Notes: generated by a model not told the origin, from the letters alone. A stretch of 64,000 nt of DNA from Candidatus Avelusimicrobium intestinipullorum (GCA_944324635.1 CALUXC010000003.1:1-64000), one strand, 5' to 3'. Positions 15,424 to 25,597 are shown, counted from the first letter of the stretch. Numbers and translations are program-made.

Positions 15424-17628
15424 TTAAATATCTCTTAAATCTCCCGGGTTGCGCCACGGATACCAGTAGGTATCTTCGGGCACTTGGCCTTGAATGCGCT
15501 TATTGCCGCCGCACAAAATGTTGATGCGGAACGCAAACGAGAAGTTGTCGTTGCGGTCGCGAATGGTAAATTCGGTTTGCGCATCGTGGAACGTGTAGGA
15601 AAAGCGGAACATTTTGTTAAATCCTACCAGGCTGTGCGGTTCCAGCACGGCATCAATACCCAGGTCCATAAACCATTTGCCGCCCGGCGGGCGAATGCCC
15701 CAGGTGGTGGTGACGGTATAACGGTCCGAGTCCGTTTGATACAAAGAGCCGGGGTCGGTGTAATCGGCAAAGTTGTTAAATCCGAGCCCGATGATTTGGT
15801 TTTTGTAAATGAAGTTGGACTGGGCGATAAAGTTGATATTTTTTTCTTCCAGGTCGTATTGGTCCTGCACGAAGAAATTGAACAGGCCGTTGGGCGAATT
15901 GTAACCCCATTCCAAGAGGAACGGCTCAATGCGGGCTTTTAAGTGGTCCCAGCCTTGTTCGTAACCAAAGCCGTCTTTAAGGCTGTAGGTATAGTCGGAC
16001 AGGTCAAACCCCGTTTGGAAGCGAACATAGGTGTTAAATGTGGGGCGGTAGTAATTGTTGATGTAGAGGCGGTTAAGTTCTATGCCTTTGTCCGGCGAAA
16101 CCTGATCGGACGAGAGCGTACCGGTAGAAAGGCGTTTGGTAAACTGGTAGCCAAAGTCCGTCGTGCCCAAGAAAGAATGGGTTTGCAGATTGAGATCCGT
16201 TCCCACGCGGGCCACCCAGGCGTCTTGCCCGTTTTTATAGTGGTTGTCCGCAAACGTGATGGTCTGGTCGTAAAACACAGAGGGCGTAAACGTAAATGCC
16301 CGGCTTAAGCGGAAGGCTTTTTCCGTGGTCCATTTGGCGTGGGCCTGGCGCTGATAGGGGCCTTCCTCGTTGGGCATGCCGTTTTTGTATTGGAGGGTGG
16401 AGGTGTTGTCAAAATCCACTTCCAAGCGGTTGGACGTTTTAAGCAGCGGGTCCGTAAACGGCAGGAGCATAAATTTGATTTCCGGCAACGTGCGTTTTTC
16501 GGCCATGAATTCTTTTTTGTCCATGGCGAAGATATCTTTTTGCTGGTAGCTCACGCGCAGCGTGGAACGACGCGTTTGGCGGGAAAGAGAGAAGTTTGTT
16601 TCCTGGTCCGGCATGAAGATATACGGGTTGCCGCGGAAGAAGGTGTCGTAAAAGTACGGGTCGGACACCATACGGAATTGGGTTTGGAATTGGTAGAGGG
16701 CACCGTCGGGGTTGTTGAAATGGTCCGACGAGTCGTACATTTCCCACCAATAACCGCCCTGCACGCCCCAGCGTTTGCTGTCGTCCAAGATGCGCGTATC
16801 GGCCGTGTCTGCCTGGTCGTTAATAAAATAGAATTCGCCGCTCCCGCGCAACGTGGGCGACTCAACCGCCGTCAGGCCGCCGCCCAGCCCAAGGCCGGAG
16901 TTGGTGTAATAATCCAAATTCAATTTGGGGCGCAAATTAAACACGGGGTTAAAAACCGTGGAGGTTAGAATACCAAAACCCGTTTTGTTGCTCTGCGTGA
17001 AATCTACATAAGTGGTCCAGGGTTTTTGCGATTGCAAAGAACGCCAAAAAAGCGGCAAATAAAAAATCGGAAATCCGTCCAGCCGCAGCACGGCATTGGT
17101 GCCGAATACGCGCTTTTGGGGGGAAACAGTCAGCTTCCCGACGGAAAGCGTATAGTGCGGGTCGGGGTTGTCGCAACAGGTGAGGGTGGCGTTTCTGAGT
17201 GTTTCTTTCTGAGAAATAGAAGAAATCTCTTTGGCGGAAAGGACCCGCAGGGGCGGGTATTCGGTGGAGATATCTTCGGCCTTAAAATCTTTGGTGGTGT
17301 AGTTGACGGACACATTGTTGCCGGTAAGGACGTTGCCTTGCCCGTCTTTAACGGTCATGGGCCCTACGGAACTAATCTGTGTATTGGTTTGATCCAGCGA
17401 GATATTTTCGCCGGTTACGGTGCGGGTTTTGCCGTCTTTGGTTTTTTGAATGACGGTCACGTTGCCCTGCAGGGTGATTTTTTTATTGTCCGGCTCGGCG
17501 GAAGCCTGGTCGGAGGTGAAGTAAATAAAAGCGTCCCCGTCCGGAGGGGGGAGAACATTGTCCGCCGCCCGTGCGGGCGCGGCAGCCAAAAATAAAGTAA
17601 GCAAACAAGCCAGCGAGATAAATTTCAT
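15424..17628 (-). CDS. lptD: LPS-assembly protein LptD (OstA)
   Basis: A 734-residue outer-membrane protein. The signal peptide ends near PARAAD (residue 22). Residues about 30-140 are an OstA/LptA-like jellyroll (ITLQGNVTVIQKTKDG, TGNNVSVNYTTKDFKAEDIS). The remainder has alternating aromatic beta strands of the LptD barrel, including FYLPLFWRSL near residue 195. It inserts LPS into the outer leaflet together with LptE, which I do not see. It overlaps the ROK gene by 4 bp. Two cysteines (CCDNPD) lie at the jellyroll-barrel junction, where LptD disulfides usually occur. Confidence 0.88.
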   Translation of the reverse strand: MKFISLACLLTLFLAAAPARAADNVLPPPDGDAFIYFTSDQASAEPDNKKITLQGNVTVIQKTKDGKTRTVTGENISLDQTNTQISSVGPMTVKDGQGNVLTGNNVSVNYTTKDFKAEDISTEYPPLRVLSAKEISSISQKETLRNATLTCCDNPDPHYTLSVGKLTVSPQKRVFGTNAVLRLDGFPIFYLPLFWRSLQSQKPWTTYVDFTQSNKTGFGILTSTVFNPVFNLRPKLNLDYYTNSGLGLGGGLTAVESPTLRGSGEFYFINDQADTADTRILDDSKRWGVQGGYWWEMYDSSDHFNNPDGALYQFQTQFRMVSDPYFYDTFFRGNPYIFMPDQETNFSLSRQTRRSTLRVSYQQKDIFAMDKKEFMAEKRTLPEIKFMLLPFTDPLLKTSNRLEVDFDNTSTLQYKNGMPNEEGPYQRQAHAKWTTEKAFRLSRAFTFTPSVFYDQTITFADNHYKNGQDAWVARVGTDLNLQTHSFLGTTDFGYQFTKRLSTGTLSSDQVSPDKGIELNRLYINNYYRPTFNTYVRFQTGFDLSDYTYSLKDGFGYEQGWDHLKARIEPFLLEWGYNSPNGLFNFFVQDQYDLEEKNINFIAQSNFIYKNQIIGLGFNNFADYTDPGSLYQTDSDRYTVTTTWGIRPPGGKWFMDLGIDAVLEPHSLVGFNKMFRFSYTFHDAQTEFTIRDRNDNFSFAFRINILCGGNKRIQGQVPEDTYWYPWRNPGDLRDI

Positions 17629-18596
17629 TTTAGCGTATCTTTCCGTGCGCGGTAAATGGCATACATGGCCGCGCCCACGCCGCCGATATTGGGATTTTTG
17701 GAAACGACGATTTTAAGCCGCTTAAACGGCGTTTGAATTTGCTGGGACGCCAGCACCCGTTTCACGGCGGGCAGGAAGTACGTCGCCGCACCCGATACGC
17801 CGCCAGTCAGCACGACTGTATCTATGTCCAGCACCAGCACAAAGTTGGCTAAGCCAATTCCCAGGTAATGGCCCGTGTCTTCCCACACTTTCAAAGCGGC
17901 TTTGCAGCCCTTTTCGGCCGCGCGGGAAACAATTTCTATCTTAAAATTCTTTTCCGCTTCCACCATTTTGGCCAAAATGGAATCGGGGTAATCCGTCACC
18001 GCTTCCATCACGCGCCGTTTGATGCCGATGGTGCCCACAAAGGCTTCCAAACAGCCTCTGGCGCCACAGCCGCACAGCGGGCCGGAGGCCGTGTCGGCAA
18101 TTTTGGTGTGTCCAATTTCGCCGGCCGTGCCGTTGGAGCCTTGGTATAATTCTTTATTCAAAATTAAACCGCCGCCTACGCCCGTTCCCAGCGTAACGAC
18201 CAGCACGTTGGTGCCTTGGCGTTTCAGGTCGGCCTCATACACGCCCCAAGCGGCCAGGGTGGCGTCGTTGGCCACGCAAGGCAAAATGCCCGTATGTTTG
18301 TGGAGCAGTTGGGCCAGGGGCCAGTCCGCAATGTCTTTGAATTTCAAATTGGGGTTGTAGCGCAGGACACCTTTTTGATTGTCCACATCGCCGGGTGCGC
18401 CTACGGCAACGGCTACTTGTTGGTCGGGAAATTCTTTTTGTATGGCATTGATATAATCGCCGATTTGCGCAATAAACCCTTTGGCGCCCTTGGAATAATC
18501 GGTTTCTATTTTTTCTTTGCGGAAAATTTCGCCGTGTTCGTTCATCACAAACAGTTTTACGAAGGTTCCTCCGATATCTACGCCTACGCCGATCAT
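17625..18596 (-). CDS. ROK family sugar kinase (glucokinase-like)
   Basis: A 323-residue cytoplasmic kinase. ATP phosphate-binding loop GVDIGGTFVKLFV at residues 4-16; second loop VTLGTGVGGGLILN near 132; ROK zinc signature GPLCGCGARGCLEAF near 170; EIGHTKI for substrate binding near 155. It most likely phosphorylates glucose or a related hexose with ATP. No DNA-binding N-terminal domain is present, so it is a kinase and not an NagC-type repressor. The gene lies between lptD (4-bp overlap) and the recombinase (3 bp). Confidence 0.9.
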   Translation of the reverse strand: MIGVGVDIGGTFVKLFVMNEHGEIFRKEKIETDYSKGAKGFIAQIGDYINAIQKEFPDQQVAVAVGAPGDVDNQKGVLRYNPNLKFKDIADWPLAQLLHKHTGILPCVANDATLAAWGVYEADLKRQGTNVLVVTLGTGVGGGLILNKELYQGSNGTAGEIGHTKIADTASGPLCGCGARGCLEAFVGTIGIKRRVMEAVTDYPDSILAKMVEAEKNFKIEIVSRAAEKGCKAALKVWEDTGHYLGIGLANFVLVLDIDTVVLTGGVSGAATYFLPAVKRVLASQQIQTPFKRLKIVVSKNPNIGGVGAAMYAIYRARKDTLK

Positions 18597-18599
18597 ACG

Positions 18600-19481
18600 T
18601 TACTCCTTGCTTTTTGGATGTGCGTGGTCATACACGCTTTTTAATTTTTCAAGCGACACATGCGTATACACCTGTGTCGCGGCTAAACTTTTGTGTCCCA
18701 GCATTTCCTGCAGGCTGCGCAAATCGCAGCCGTTGTTTAACAAATGCGTGGCAAACGAATGGCGCAGGCTGTGCGGGGTCACCTTGCGGGCCAAATGCGA
18801 AGCAATGGCCGTGTTCTTAAAAATATAGGCCAGCCCATCGCCGGAGAGCGGTTTGCCGTTTTTGTTAAGAAACAGCGCGTCCCCCGGCTGCGGATTTTTG
18901 CGGCAGGACAAATAGGTTTTTATGGCGTCCAGCGCCGCGTCCGTCACGGGCACCAACCGTTCTTTGGAGCCTTTCCCGAATACTTTTACCAAACCGTTAA
19001 AAAAATCTACGTCTTTTATGCGCAGGCCCGTCACTTCGCTGCGGCGCAAACCGCTGGAATACATCAGTTCAAACAAGGCCTTGTCGCGCGCGGCAAAGTG
19101 TTTGCTGTGGGCGGCCGTTTCCAGCAGGCGTTCCGTTTCCGGTACGGATAAAAACTTGGGCAGTATCTTCTCCCGCTTGGGGGACGGCAAGAGCTTGAAC
19201 GGATTTCGCTCCAGCTTGCCCTGGGCCAGCAAATAGGCGGCAAAACTTCTCAAAGAAGCTATTTTGCGCAAAATAGTGTTGCGCGCCGGGTTGTGTTCGG
19301 TTTGTTCGGCGGCCAAAAACGAACGGATATTGGCCGACGTAAAATGACGCAAATCCTGCAAGTTGCGCCGTTTGAAAAAGAGCAGAAATTCCTGTAAATC
19401 CGCCCGGTAGCTTTTGACCGTATAGGGCGAAAAATTTTTGTTTTGCAAATGGAGCAGAAAAGCGTTAATCCATTCTTCCAT
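18600..19481 (-). CDS. Tyrosine recombinase XerC/XerD
   Basis: A 293-residue recombinase with a SAM-like N-terminal DNA-binding domain (1-90) and a catalytic domain holding all residues expected: Arg146 (SSGLRRSEV), Lys170 (GKGSKERLVP), His237 and Arg240 (HSLRHSFATHLL), His263 (LGHKSL) and Tyr272 (QVYTHVS). ATG 19481 is preferred to GTG 19487 because GGAGG is 9 nt away. Length and the topA-dprA neighbourhood match the housekeeping enzyme that resolves chromosome dimers at dif; only one Xer is seen here, so XerC and XerD cannot be told apart. There is no sign of a linked mobile element. Confidence 0.92.
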   Translation of the reverse strand: MEEWINAFLLHLQNKNFSPYTVKSYRADLQEFLLFFKRRNLQDLRHFTSANIRSFLAAEQTEHNPARNTILRKIASLRSFAAYLLAQGKLERNPFKLLPSPKREKILPKFLSVPETERLLETAAHSKHFAARDKALFELMYSSGLRRSEVTGLRIKDVDFFNGLVKVFGKGSKERLVPVTDAALDAIKTYLSCRKNPQPGDALFLNKNGKPLSGDGLAYIFKNTAIASHLARKVTPHSLRHSFATHLLNNGCDLRSLQEMLGHKSLAATQVYTHVSLEKLKSVYDHAHPKSKE

Positions 19482-19502
19482 ATGCACCGCCCTCCCGGGG
19501 TG

Positions 19503-21794
19503 TTATTTTTTGTCCGCCTCGGCCGCTTTGGCGGCGTGCGCGGCTTTAATTTGGGCGATTTCTTCCGGCGTTACCGTTACAATCGTTTTGCATTTGGGAT
19601 AACCGGAACAACCCAAAAATTCCCCGCGCTTAGAAGTGCGCAGCACCATGGGTTTGCCGCATTTTTCGCACAGGCGGTCGGTCACAATCGGGCCCGTGGA
19701 GGCCATTTTGTGGCCTTCCGCGTCCAGCGAATAGGTGTTCTTGCATTTGGGATAGGCCGAACACGCCAGGAATTTGCCGCGCCGTCCGGTGCGGATGACC
19801 ATGGGGGCGCCGCATTTGTCGCAGACTTCGTCCGTCTTTTCCGGCTGCACTTTTTCACCGGAGCTGGAAAGGTTGATTTTGCCTTTGCATTCCGGGTCAC
19901 TGCAGACGAGATATTCCCCAAAGCGGCTTCTTTTCTTAAGCATCATTTTGCCGCAGATGGGGCACTTTTCGTCGGTTTCTTTGGCGGCGGGGCGCTGCAT
20001 GCCTTTGTCGGCCTCGTCCAATTCTTTTTTGAAGTTGGTGTAAAAGTCCGACAACAGCTCCACCCATTTTTGGTTTCCTTCGGCCACCTGGTCCAGCTGT
20101 TCTTCCACGCCGGCGGTATAGGATAAGTCCATAATTTCCTTAAAGAAATCTTTCAAGCTGTCCGTCACCGTAATGCCCAAGTCCGTCGCCACCAGTTTGC
20201 TGGTTTTGGGTTGGCGGGCAATATATTTGCGGTCCAAAATGGTTTTAATGGTGGGCGCATAAGTGGACGGACGGCCAATGCCGTGCTTTTCCAATGTTTT
20301 AATAAGGCTTGCTTCGTTGTAGCAAGGGGGCGGGGTAGTTTTGTGGTCCTTGGTTTTGATGTCCAACAGTTTGAGTTCGTCCCCTTCCGTCAGCACGGGC
20401 AGCAAGGCGCTGCCGTCTTCTTTTTCTTCGGAGGCGTCATCGTCCTGGTCTTTATAAATGGACAAATACCCCGGGAACTTGACCGTGCGTCCGCTGGCGC
20501 GCAATACGCATTCTTTTTCGCTTCCGGCGGCAATGTCTATAGATACGGTATTGAACACCGCTTCGGCCATTTGGCTGGCCACAAAGCGCAACCAAATCAG
20601 TTCATACAGTTTGTATTGGTCGGCGGTTAAATAAGGCTTCATGGCCTGCGGGGTGCGGCGCACATCCGTCGGGTGGATAGATTCGTGCGCTTCCTGCGCG
20701 CCCATTACTTTGCTTTTGTACACGGGTTGTTTGGCCGGCACAAAGGCGGGGCCGTATTTTTCGCCAATAAATTTTTTGGTTTGTTCCTGCAGCAGTTTGG
20801 ACACGTTAAACGAGTCCGTTCTCATATACGTAATCAAACCTACGGTCTGGCCGGAAATTTCAATACCTTCGTAGAGGTGTTGGGCGGTCATCATGGTTTT
20901 TTGAGAAGGGAAACCCAGCTTATTGTAAGCGTCCTGCTGCATGGAGCTCGTGATAAAGGGCGGTTTGGGTTTCTGTTTTACTTCTTTCTTTTCCACCTTC
21001 AGTACCGTGTTGGGCCCTTTGCGCAATAAGTCTGACAGCGGGGCCAGCTTTTCCGGCTTGTCAAAAACGGTGGTTTTTACTTTATAATCTTCGGCAAACA
21101 GCTTATACGTGGTAGTCTGTTCCACATTTTTGCCTTGCCATTTGGTAACGCGCGCCCAGAACGAAGGCGCCGCGCCCGGTTTTTCAAATTGGGCGCCGAT
21201 AGTCCAGTATTCCTGTTCCTTAAATTCGGCGATTTCTTTGGCGCGTTCGGTCAGCAGCCGCACCGCGACCGACTGTACACGCCCGGCCGATAAACCGGAA
21301 GTAATCTTTTTCCACAAGAGGGGGGAGAGCTTATAGCCTACAATGCGGTCCAAAATACGCCGCGCCTGCTGAGCATTGACGAGATTTTCGTCAATTTTGC
21401 GCGCGTGAGAGAAAGATTCTTCAATAGCCGAAGGCGTAATTTCGTGAAAGTAAATGCGTTGGTAGCGTTCTTTAGGAAGTTTCAGCAGTTCCACCAAGTG
21501 CCAGGCAATGGCTTCCCCTTCGCGGTCAGGGTCGGTAGCGAGGTAAATTTCGCTGGCGTTTTTGGCTGCGGCGGTTAGTTCGGCAATTAAACGTTTGGCG
21601 CGGTCCACCGCGACGTAAGTCGGCTTAAAGCCGTGTTCAATATCTACGCCGATGTCTTTAGAGGGCAAGTCCCGCACGTGGCCGAAAGAACTGCGCACGA
21701 TAAAATCGTTTCCCAAAATTTTGCTGATGGTCTTCTGTTTCGTGGGAGATTCTACGATAACCAGCTTTTTGCCTTTTGGATTGGTGGTTGCCAT
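19503..21794 (-). CDS. topA: DNA topoisomerase I
   Basis: A 763-residue type IA topoisomerase that relaxes negative supercoils. Toprim domain at residues 10-120 (LVIVESPTKQKTISKIL, then ATDPDREGEAIAWH), active-site Tyr323 in GLITYMRTDSFN, and SAGRVQSVAVRLL near 170. The C-terminus has three Topo zinc-ribbon units (CPICGKMM, CDKCGAPM and CEKCGKPM, each with a second Cys pair) and a Lys/Ala tail. Its place between dprA and xer is a common arrangement in bacteria. Confidence 0.97.
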   Translation of the reverse strand: MATTNPKGKKLVIVESPTKQKTISKILGNDFIVRSSFGHVRDLPSKDIGVDIEHGFKPTYVAVDRAKRLIAELTAAAKNASEIYLATDPDREGEAIAWHLVELLKLPKERYQRIYFHEITPSAIEESFSHARKIDENLVNAQQARRILDRIVGYKLSPLLWKKITSGLSAGRVQSVAVRLLTERAKEIAEFKEQEYWTIGAQFEKPGAAPSFWARVTKWQGKNVEQTTTYKLFAEDYKVKTTVFDKPEKLAPLSDLLRKGPNTVLKVEKKEVKQKPKPPFITSSMQQDAYNKLGFPSQKTMMTAQHLYEGIEISGQTVGLITYMRTDSFNVSKLLQEQTKKFIGEKYGPAFVPAKQPVYKSKVMGAQEAHESIHPTDVRRTPQAMKPYLTADQYKLYELIWLRFVASQMAEAVFNTVSIDIAAGSEKECVLRASGRTVKFPGYLSIYKDQDDDASEEKEDGSALLPVLTEGDELKLLDIKTKDHKTTPPPCYNEASLIKTLEKHGIGRPSTYAPTIKTILDRKYIARQPKTSKLVATDLGITVTDSLKDFFKEIMDLSYTAGVEEQLDQVAEGNQKWVELLSDFYTNFKKELDEADKGMQRPAAKETDEKCPICGKMMLKKRSRFGEYLVCSDPECKGKINLSSSGEKVQPEKTDEVCDKCGAPMVIRTGRRGKFLACSAYPKCKNTYSLDAEGHKMASTGPIVTDRLCEKCGKPMVLRTSKRGEFLGCSGYPKCKTIVTVTPEEIAQIKAAHAAKAAEADKK

Positions 21795-21814
21795 ACGTTC
21801 ACTTCCTTAATAAA

Positions 21815-22951
21815 TTAAAATTTGCTTTTGCTGTAGAGGCCGTTCTCGCAGGCCAGGAAGCCCTTCACTTCCAGTTCAAACAGCAAGGACGCCGCTTCCG
21901 GCACGTCCGCGCCGAGGGCCTCGGCAATTTGGTCCAAACTGGCTTGGCTGCCGCCCACGGCGTTCATCACCTCGCGCTGGCGAGGGGTCAGCTCTTCTTG
22001 CGGTTTGGGCGGGGTTTGATCTTCCTTTTGCAAAAAATGCGGGTCCAGCCCAAAGCGCAGTTGCTGTGGTATATAGTCTAGTATATCTGAAGCGGCGGTT
22101 ACAACCCCCGCCCCGTCCCGAATGAGGGCATTGGGGCCGGCCGACTGGGGGCTGTCTATCGGGCCCGGTACGGCCAAAACGTCTTTCCCCATTTCCAAGG
22201 CCAGCTTGGCCGTAATCAGCGCGCCGGACTTAATTTCCCCTTCCACTACCACTACCGGCTGGGAAAGCGCCGCAATAATGCGGTTTCTGCGGGGGAAATG
22301 AAAAGCGTTTGGCGGTTTATTAAAGGGCAGCTCGCTTACTACCGCCCCGCCGTATTGCAAAATGGCTTTTTCCAGGGCGCGGTTCTCGGGCGGATAACAA
22401 CGCCCAACGCCCGTGCCGATAGCCGCTACGGTGGGCTTTTTCTGGCGGACGGCTGCGGCATGGCATTCACTGTCCACCCCGCGGGCAAGCCCGCTGACGA
22501 CCACCACCCCGCCTTGGGCCAGGTCCGAGGCTAATTTGGCGGCCGCACGCCGCCCGTACGGCGTTATTTTGCGCGTGCCCACCATGCCCACGCAGGCTTG
22601 CTCGGGCGCGGGCAGGCGGCCCAATACATAAAGAGCAATCGGGGCTTCCTTGATGTTGCGCAGGGATTGGGGGTATTCTTCGTCCTCCGGCACGTAGATG
22701 TGTCCGCCCAGGGCGGCGGTTTTATCCCATTCTTCCTGCGGGTTAATGGCAAAAGCGTCCCGCAGCAGGTGGGCCGCGGTGGAAGGGTTCAAATTGGCTT
22801 CCCGCGCCAGGGTTTGGGCGTCTTGACGCAAAATTTCCTGCGCGGAACCAAAAATTTCAATCAGTCTTTCCAGCCAGTCCGCGCGGAAATACAGAAATGC
22901 GTTTAATTGAATGCGTGCCAGCCTTTCGGCCGCGGATATGGACGGGTTCAT
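21815..22951 (-). CDS. dprA: DNA processing protein DprA
   Basis: A 378-residue protein that loads RecA onto incoming single-stranded DNA during natural transformation. An N-terminal helical region (1-100) precedes the Rossmann-like core: GMVGTRKITPYGRRAAAKLA near 123, VVVSGLARGVDSECH near 150, and PRRNRIIAALSQ near 220. The C-terminal winged helix (about 320-378, LTPRQREVMNAV) is the DML1-type tail. It overlaps comM by 1 bp, placing two competence-linked genes together. Confidence 0.95.
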   Translation of the reverse strand: MNPSISAAERLARIQLNAFLYFRADWLERLIEIFGSAQEILRQDAQTLAREANLNPSTAAHLLRDAFAINPQEEWDKTAALGGHIYVPEDEEYPQSLRNIKEAPIALYVLGRLPAPEQACVGMVGTRKITPYGRRAAAKLASDLAQGGVVVVSGLARGVDSECHAAAVRQKKPTVAAIGTGVGRCYPPENRALEKAILQYGGAVVSELPFNKPPNAFHFPRRNRIIAALSQPVVVVEGEIKSGALITAKLALEMGKDVLAVPGPIDSPQSAGPNALIRDGAGVVTAASDILDYIPQQLRFGLDPHFLQKEDQTPPKPQEELTPRQREVMNAVGGSQASLDQIAEALGADVPEAASLLFELEVKGFLACENGLYSKSKF

Positions 22952-24489
22952 TATAAGTCTGCCACTCCTTTGCGGTCCAGCGGACGGTATTGCATCACTT
23001 CCACCAGATGCTTGGTTTCAATATTTTCTTTGCCTTCCAAGTCCGCTATGGTGCGGGCCGTTTTCAAAATTTTGTCTAAACTGCGGGCGCTTAGGCCAAA
23101 TTTGCGCATGGCCGTTTCCAAAATGGTATCCGCACCGGGCGGAAGTGGACAAAATTCTTTGATTTCCCGATTGGTCATAAAGGCGTTGGCCGTGGTGGAG
23201 GAACCGGCAAAACGTTGCTGCTGCACTTGGCGCGCCTGCAATACGCGCGCGCGGATTTGGGCGGAAGTTTCTCCTTCCGATTTTTGGTTCCAGTCCGTGT
23301 ATTTGACGGGGTTTAGATTTACGGTCAAATCAATACGGTCTAACAGCGGGCCGGAGAGGCGCGCTTTGTAGCGGCTGATTTGCATGGGCGAGCAGGTGCA
23401 CGGCGTAACCGGGTCCCCCAAGTGCCCGCAAGGGCACGGGTTCATGGCCGCCAATAACGTAAATCGGGCCGGATAGGTGACTGTTTCTTTGGCGCGGGAA
23501 ATGGTAACGCGGCCGTTTTCCAAGGGCTCCCGCAGGACTTCTAAAGAAGAGCGGGAAAATTCGGCAAATTCGTCCAAAAACAGCACCCCGTTGTGCGCCA
23601 AAGACACTTCCCCCGGCCGCGGCGTAGAGCCTCCGCCGATTAGCGCCACGTCCGAAATGGTGTGGTGCGGGTCCCGAAACGGGCGGCGGGTGAGCAGGCG
23701 GCTTTTTCCCATTAAATTGCAAATAGAATAAATTTTGGTGATTTCCAGCGCTTCTTCCTGGGTAAGAGGCGGCAGTATGCCGGGGAAACGCTTGGCCAGC
23801 ATGCTTTTGCCCGTACCGGGCAGGCCAATCATCAGCAGGTTGTGCCCGCCTGCGGCGGCAATTTCCAACGCGCGTTTGGCCAAAGCCTGGCCCTTTACGT
23901 CCGAAAAATCCAACTCGGGGGAAATCTCTTCTTGCGCTTGCGGCACGTAAGCCATTTTTACGGCGGGTTCTTCCAGCTTGCCTTCCAGGTAATCGGCCAA
24001 CTCCCGCAGACTGTGCGGTGTGATAAACGGCGCGCCGGACACTTGCCCTTCCAGCACATTTTGCGGCGCAATAACGGCCGTTTTGTCCAGTTTTTGGCAG
24101 GAAATCAGCATGGGGAGCACGCCCGCACACGGGCGCAGGGATCCGTCCAGCGCCAGTTCACCCAGTACTAAAAAGTGGGAAATTTTGGCGCAGGCCTCGG
24201 CGGATAATTGGCCGCTGGCGGCCAAAATGCCAAGCGCAATAGGCAGGTCAAACTGGGTGCCGCTCTTGCGCAGTTCGGCAGGGCTTAAGTTGACGGTGAT
24301 TCTTTTGGAGGGAAAATCAAAACCGCTGTTACGCACGGCCGCTACGACGCGTTCTTTGCTTTCGCGCACTTCCGCGTCCGGCAAACCGACAACGGCCAAT
24401 GTAGGCATTCCCGCGGCTATATCCACTTCCACGGAAACGGCAAATCCTTCTATTCCTTTAATAGCGCCGGTGCATACGTTGGCCAGCAT
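22951..24489 (-). CDS. comM: ComM/YifB family Mg-chelatase-like ATPase
   Basis: A 512-residue AAA+ protein. The N-terminal ChlI-like domain (20-145) starts VDIAAGMPTLAVVGLPDAEV. The Mg-chelatase ATPase core carries Walker A MIGLPGTGKSML near residue 220, Walker B GVLFLDEFAEF near 300, and NPCPCGHLGDPVTPCTCSP with its Cys pattern near 355. The C-terminal domain (420-510) is the Mg_chelatase_C region. ComM is a branch-migration helicase aiding integration of transformed DNA. The start lies 1 bp past the lipoprotein stop. Confidence 0.93.
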   Translation of the reverse strand: MLANVCTGAIKGIEGFAVSVEVDIAAGMPTLAVVGLPDAEVRESKERVVAAVRNSGFDFPSKRITVNLSPAELRKSGTQFDLPIALGILAASGQLSAEACAKISHFLVLGELALDGSLRPCAGVLPMLISCQKLDKTAVIAPQNVLEGQVSGAPFITPHSLRELADYLEGKLEEPAVKMAYVPQAQEEISPELDFSDVKGQALAKRALEIAAAGGHNLLMIGLPGTGKSMLAKRFPGILPPLTQEEALEITKIYSICNLMGKSRLLTRRPFRDPHHTISDVALIGGGSTPRPGEVSLAHNGVLFLDEFAEFSRSSLEVLREPLENGRVTISRAKETVTYPARFTLLAAMNPCPCGHLGDPVTPCTCSPMQISRYKARLSGPLLDRIDLTVNLNPVKYTDWNQKSEGETSAQIRARVLQARQVQQQRFAGSSTTANAFMTNREIKEFCPLPPGADTILETAMRKFGLSARSLDKILKTARTIADLEGKENIETKHLVEVMQYRPLDRKGVADL

Positions 24490-24490
24490 A

Positions 24491-25597
24491 TCAGTTAAAA
24501 CTCAGCACGATAGAACTGGGGGTAATGGCGCCTACCGTGAAGTTGATGTTGTACTTGCGGATAATCTTGGCGGCCAGTTCTTCGGGCGTAGAGGTGTTGG
24601 CGGAGATTTCAAAATAGGCCGACGAATTGGCATAGCGAACCAGGTTGAAATCTTCAATTTCGCGCAAGTCGCGCAGGATATCCTGCACTTGTTTTAAGCG
24701 CTCAATGTTGCCTACATTTTTGACCGTTACGTTAAACACTTTGGCCGAATTAATGGCCGAGTTGATGGGCTCCACCAGTTGCTTGGCGGCCGCTTCACAG
24801 GCGGCGGAAATAGCTTTTTGCGAGGCGATTTCTTCCATCGGGTCCAAGCCGCTTAACTGTTCGGCCCCTTCCGCTACCACGGCATAGTTGTTGGTGGCGT
24901 AAGCGCGGATATTGGCGCGCGCACGGTACGACTTGAAGGGAGATACCGTGCCCGGCAGGGCTACCAGCGGGTTGGCCTGCACGTCCGCCACGATCACAAA
25001 GCGCGCGCCTTCCTGGCGGGCTTGGTCAATGGTGGGGTTGGGGTTTTCAATATTGTTTTGGCTCAGGTTATCCCCGTTTACCAGCGCATAGGGTTGGCCT
25101 TTTAAGGCGCGGTAGATGGCTTGTTTGCAATCCTGGCGCAGGGAAATGTCGTCCCCCGTCATTTCGCGCGAAGTCACTAAAATGTTAGTTTTTTTGGCAA
25201 AAGCGTCGGCTTCGGACTGTTTGATAATGTCCCCGATGTCTTTCACCAACACCATGGCTTTGATTTTGGTGTAGAATTCGTCCCCTTTGCGGTAGGATTT
25301 TTGCACATGGCTGCGGCGGATAAAACCGGCCGTTTTGGATACAATTTTATCTTCTACCAGCTGTGCCTGGTCCACCGTGGTGGCCGACGAAATGAAAATG
25401 CCCGCCACTTTTTCCACGGCGGCGCGTTGGGCGGCTAAAATACCGTCCTTTTTCATTTGTTTCAAATTGTTCTCGTCATAGGGAACCAGAGATTCCGCCT
25501 CCACATATTCACCTTCCCCTTTGGGGCCGATGCGAAGCGAGCTGCAGGCTGATAAAGTGAGTACGGCAGATAAGGCAATTAAAAATAGTTTTTTCAT
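24491..25597 (-). CDS. FlgT-like lipoprotein
   Basis: A 368-residue lipoprotein (lipobox LSAC, Cys18). Residues about 45-130 resemble the FlgT N-terminal domain: ILAAQRAAVEKVAGIFISS followed by GFIRRSHVQKSYRKGDEFY. The middle (140-260) looks like a Rossmann-type TolB-N/CsgG-like module (ILVTSREM, ARFVIVADVQ), and the end (300-368) is a small alpha/beta domain. Such proteins in Vibrio stabilise the flagellar H/T ring, but no flagellar genes are nearby, so a general envelope role is more likely. It overlaps the smaller lipoprotein gene by 1 bp. Confidence 0.6.
   Translation of the reverse strand: MKKLFLIALSAVLTLSACSSLRIGPKGEGEYVEAESLVPYDENNLKQMKKDGILAAQRAAVEKVAGIFISSATTVDQAQLVEDKIVSKTAGFIRRSHVQKSYRKGDEFYTKIKAMVLVKDIGDIIKQSEADAFAKKTNILVTSREMTGDDISLRQDCKQAIYRALKGQPYALVNGDNLSQNNIENPNPTIDQARQEGARFVIVADVQANPLVALPGTVSPFKSYRARANIRAYATNNYAVVAEGAEQLSGLDPMEEIASQKAISAACEAAAKQLVEPINSAINSAKVFNVTVKNVGNIERLKQVQDILRDLREIEDFNLVRYANSSAYFEISANTSTPEELAAKIIRKYNINFTVGAITPSSIVLSFN

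Noticed and set aside
18600..19481. Integrase of a mobile element
   Set aside because: Size, active site and topA-dprA neighbourhood fit housekeeping Xer; no attachment-site repeats or cargo.
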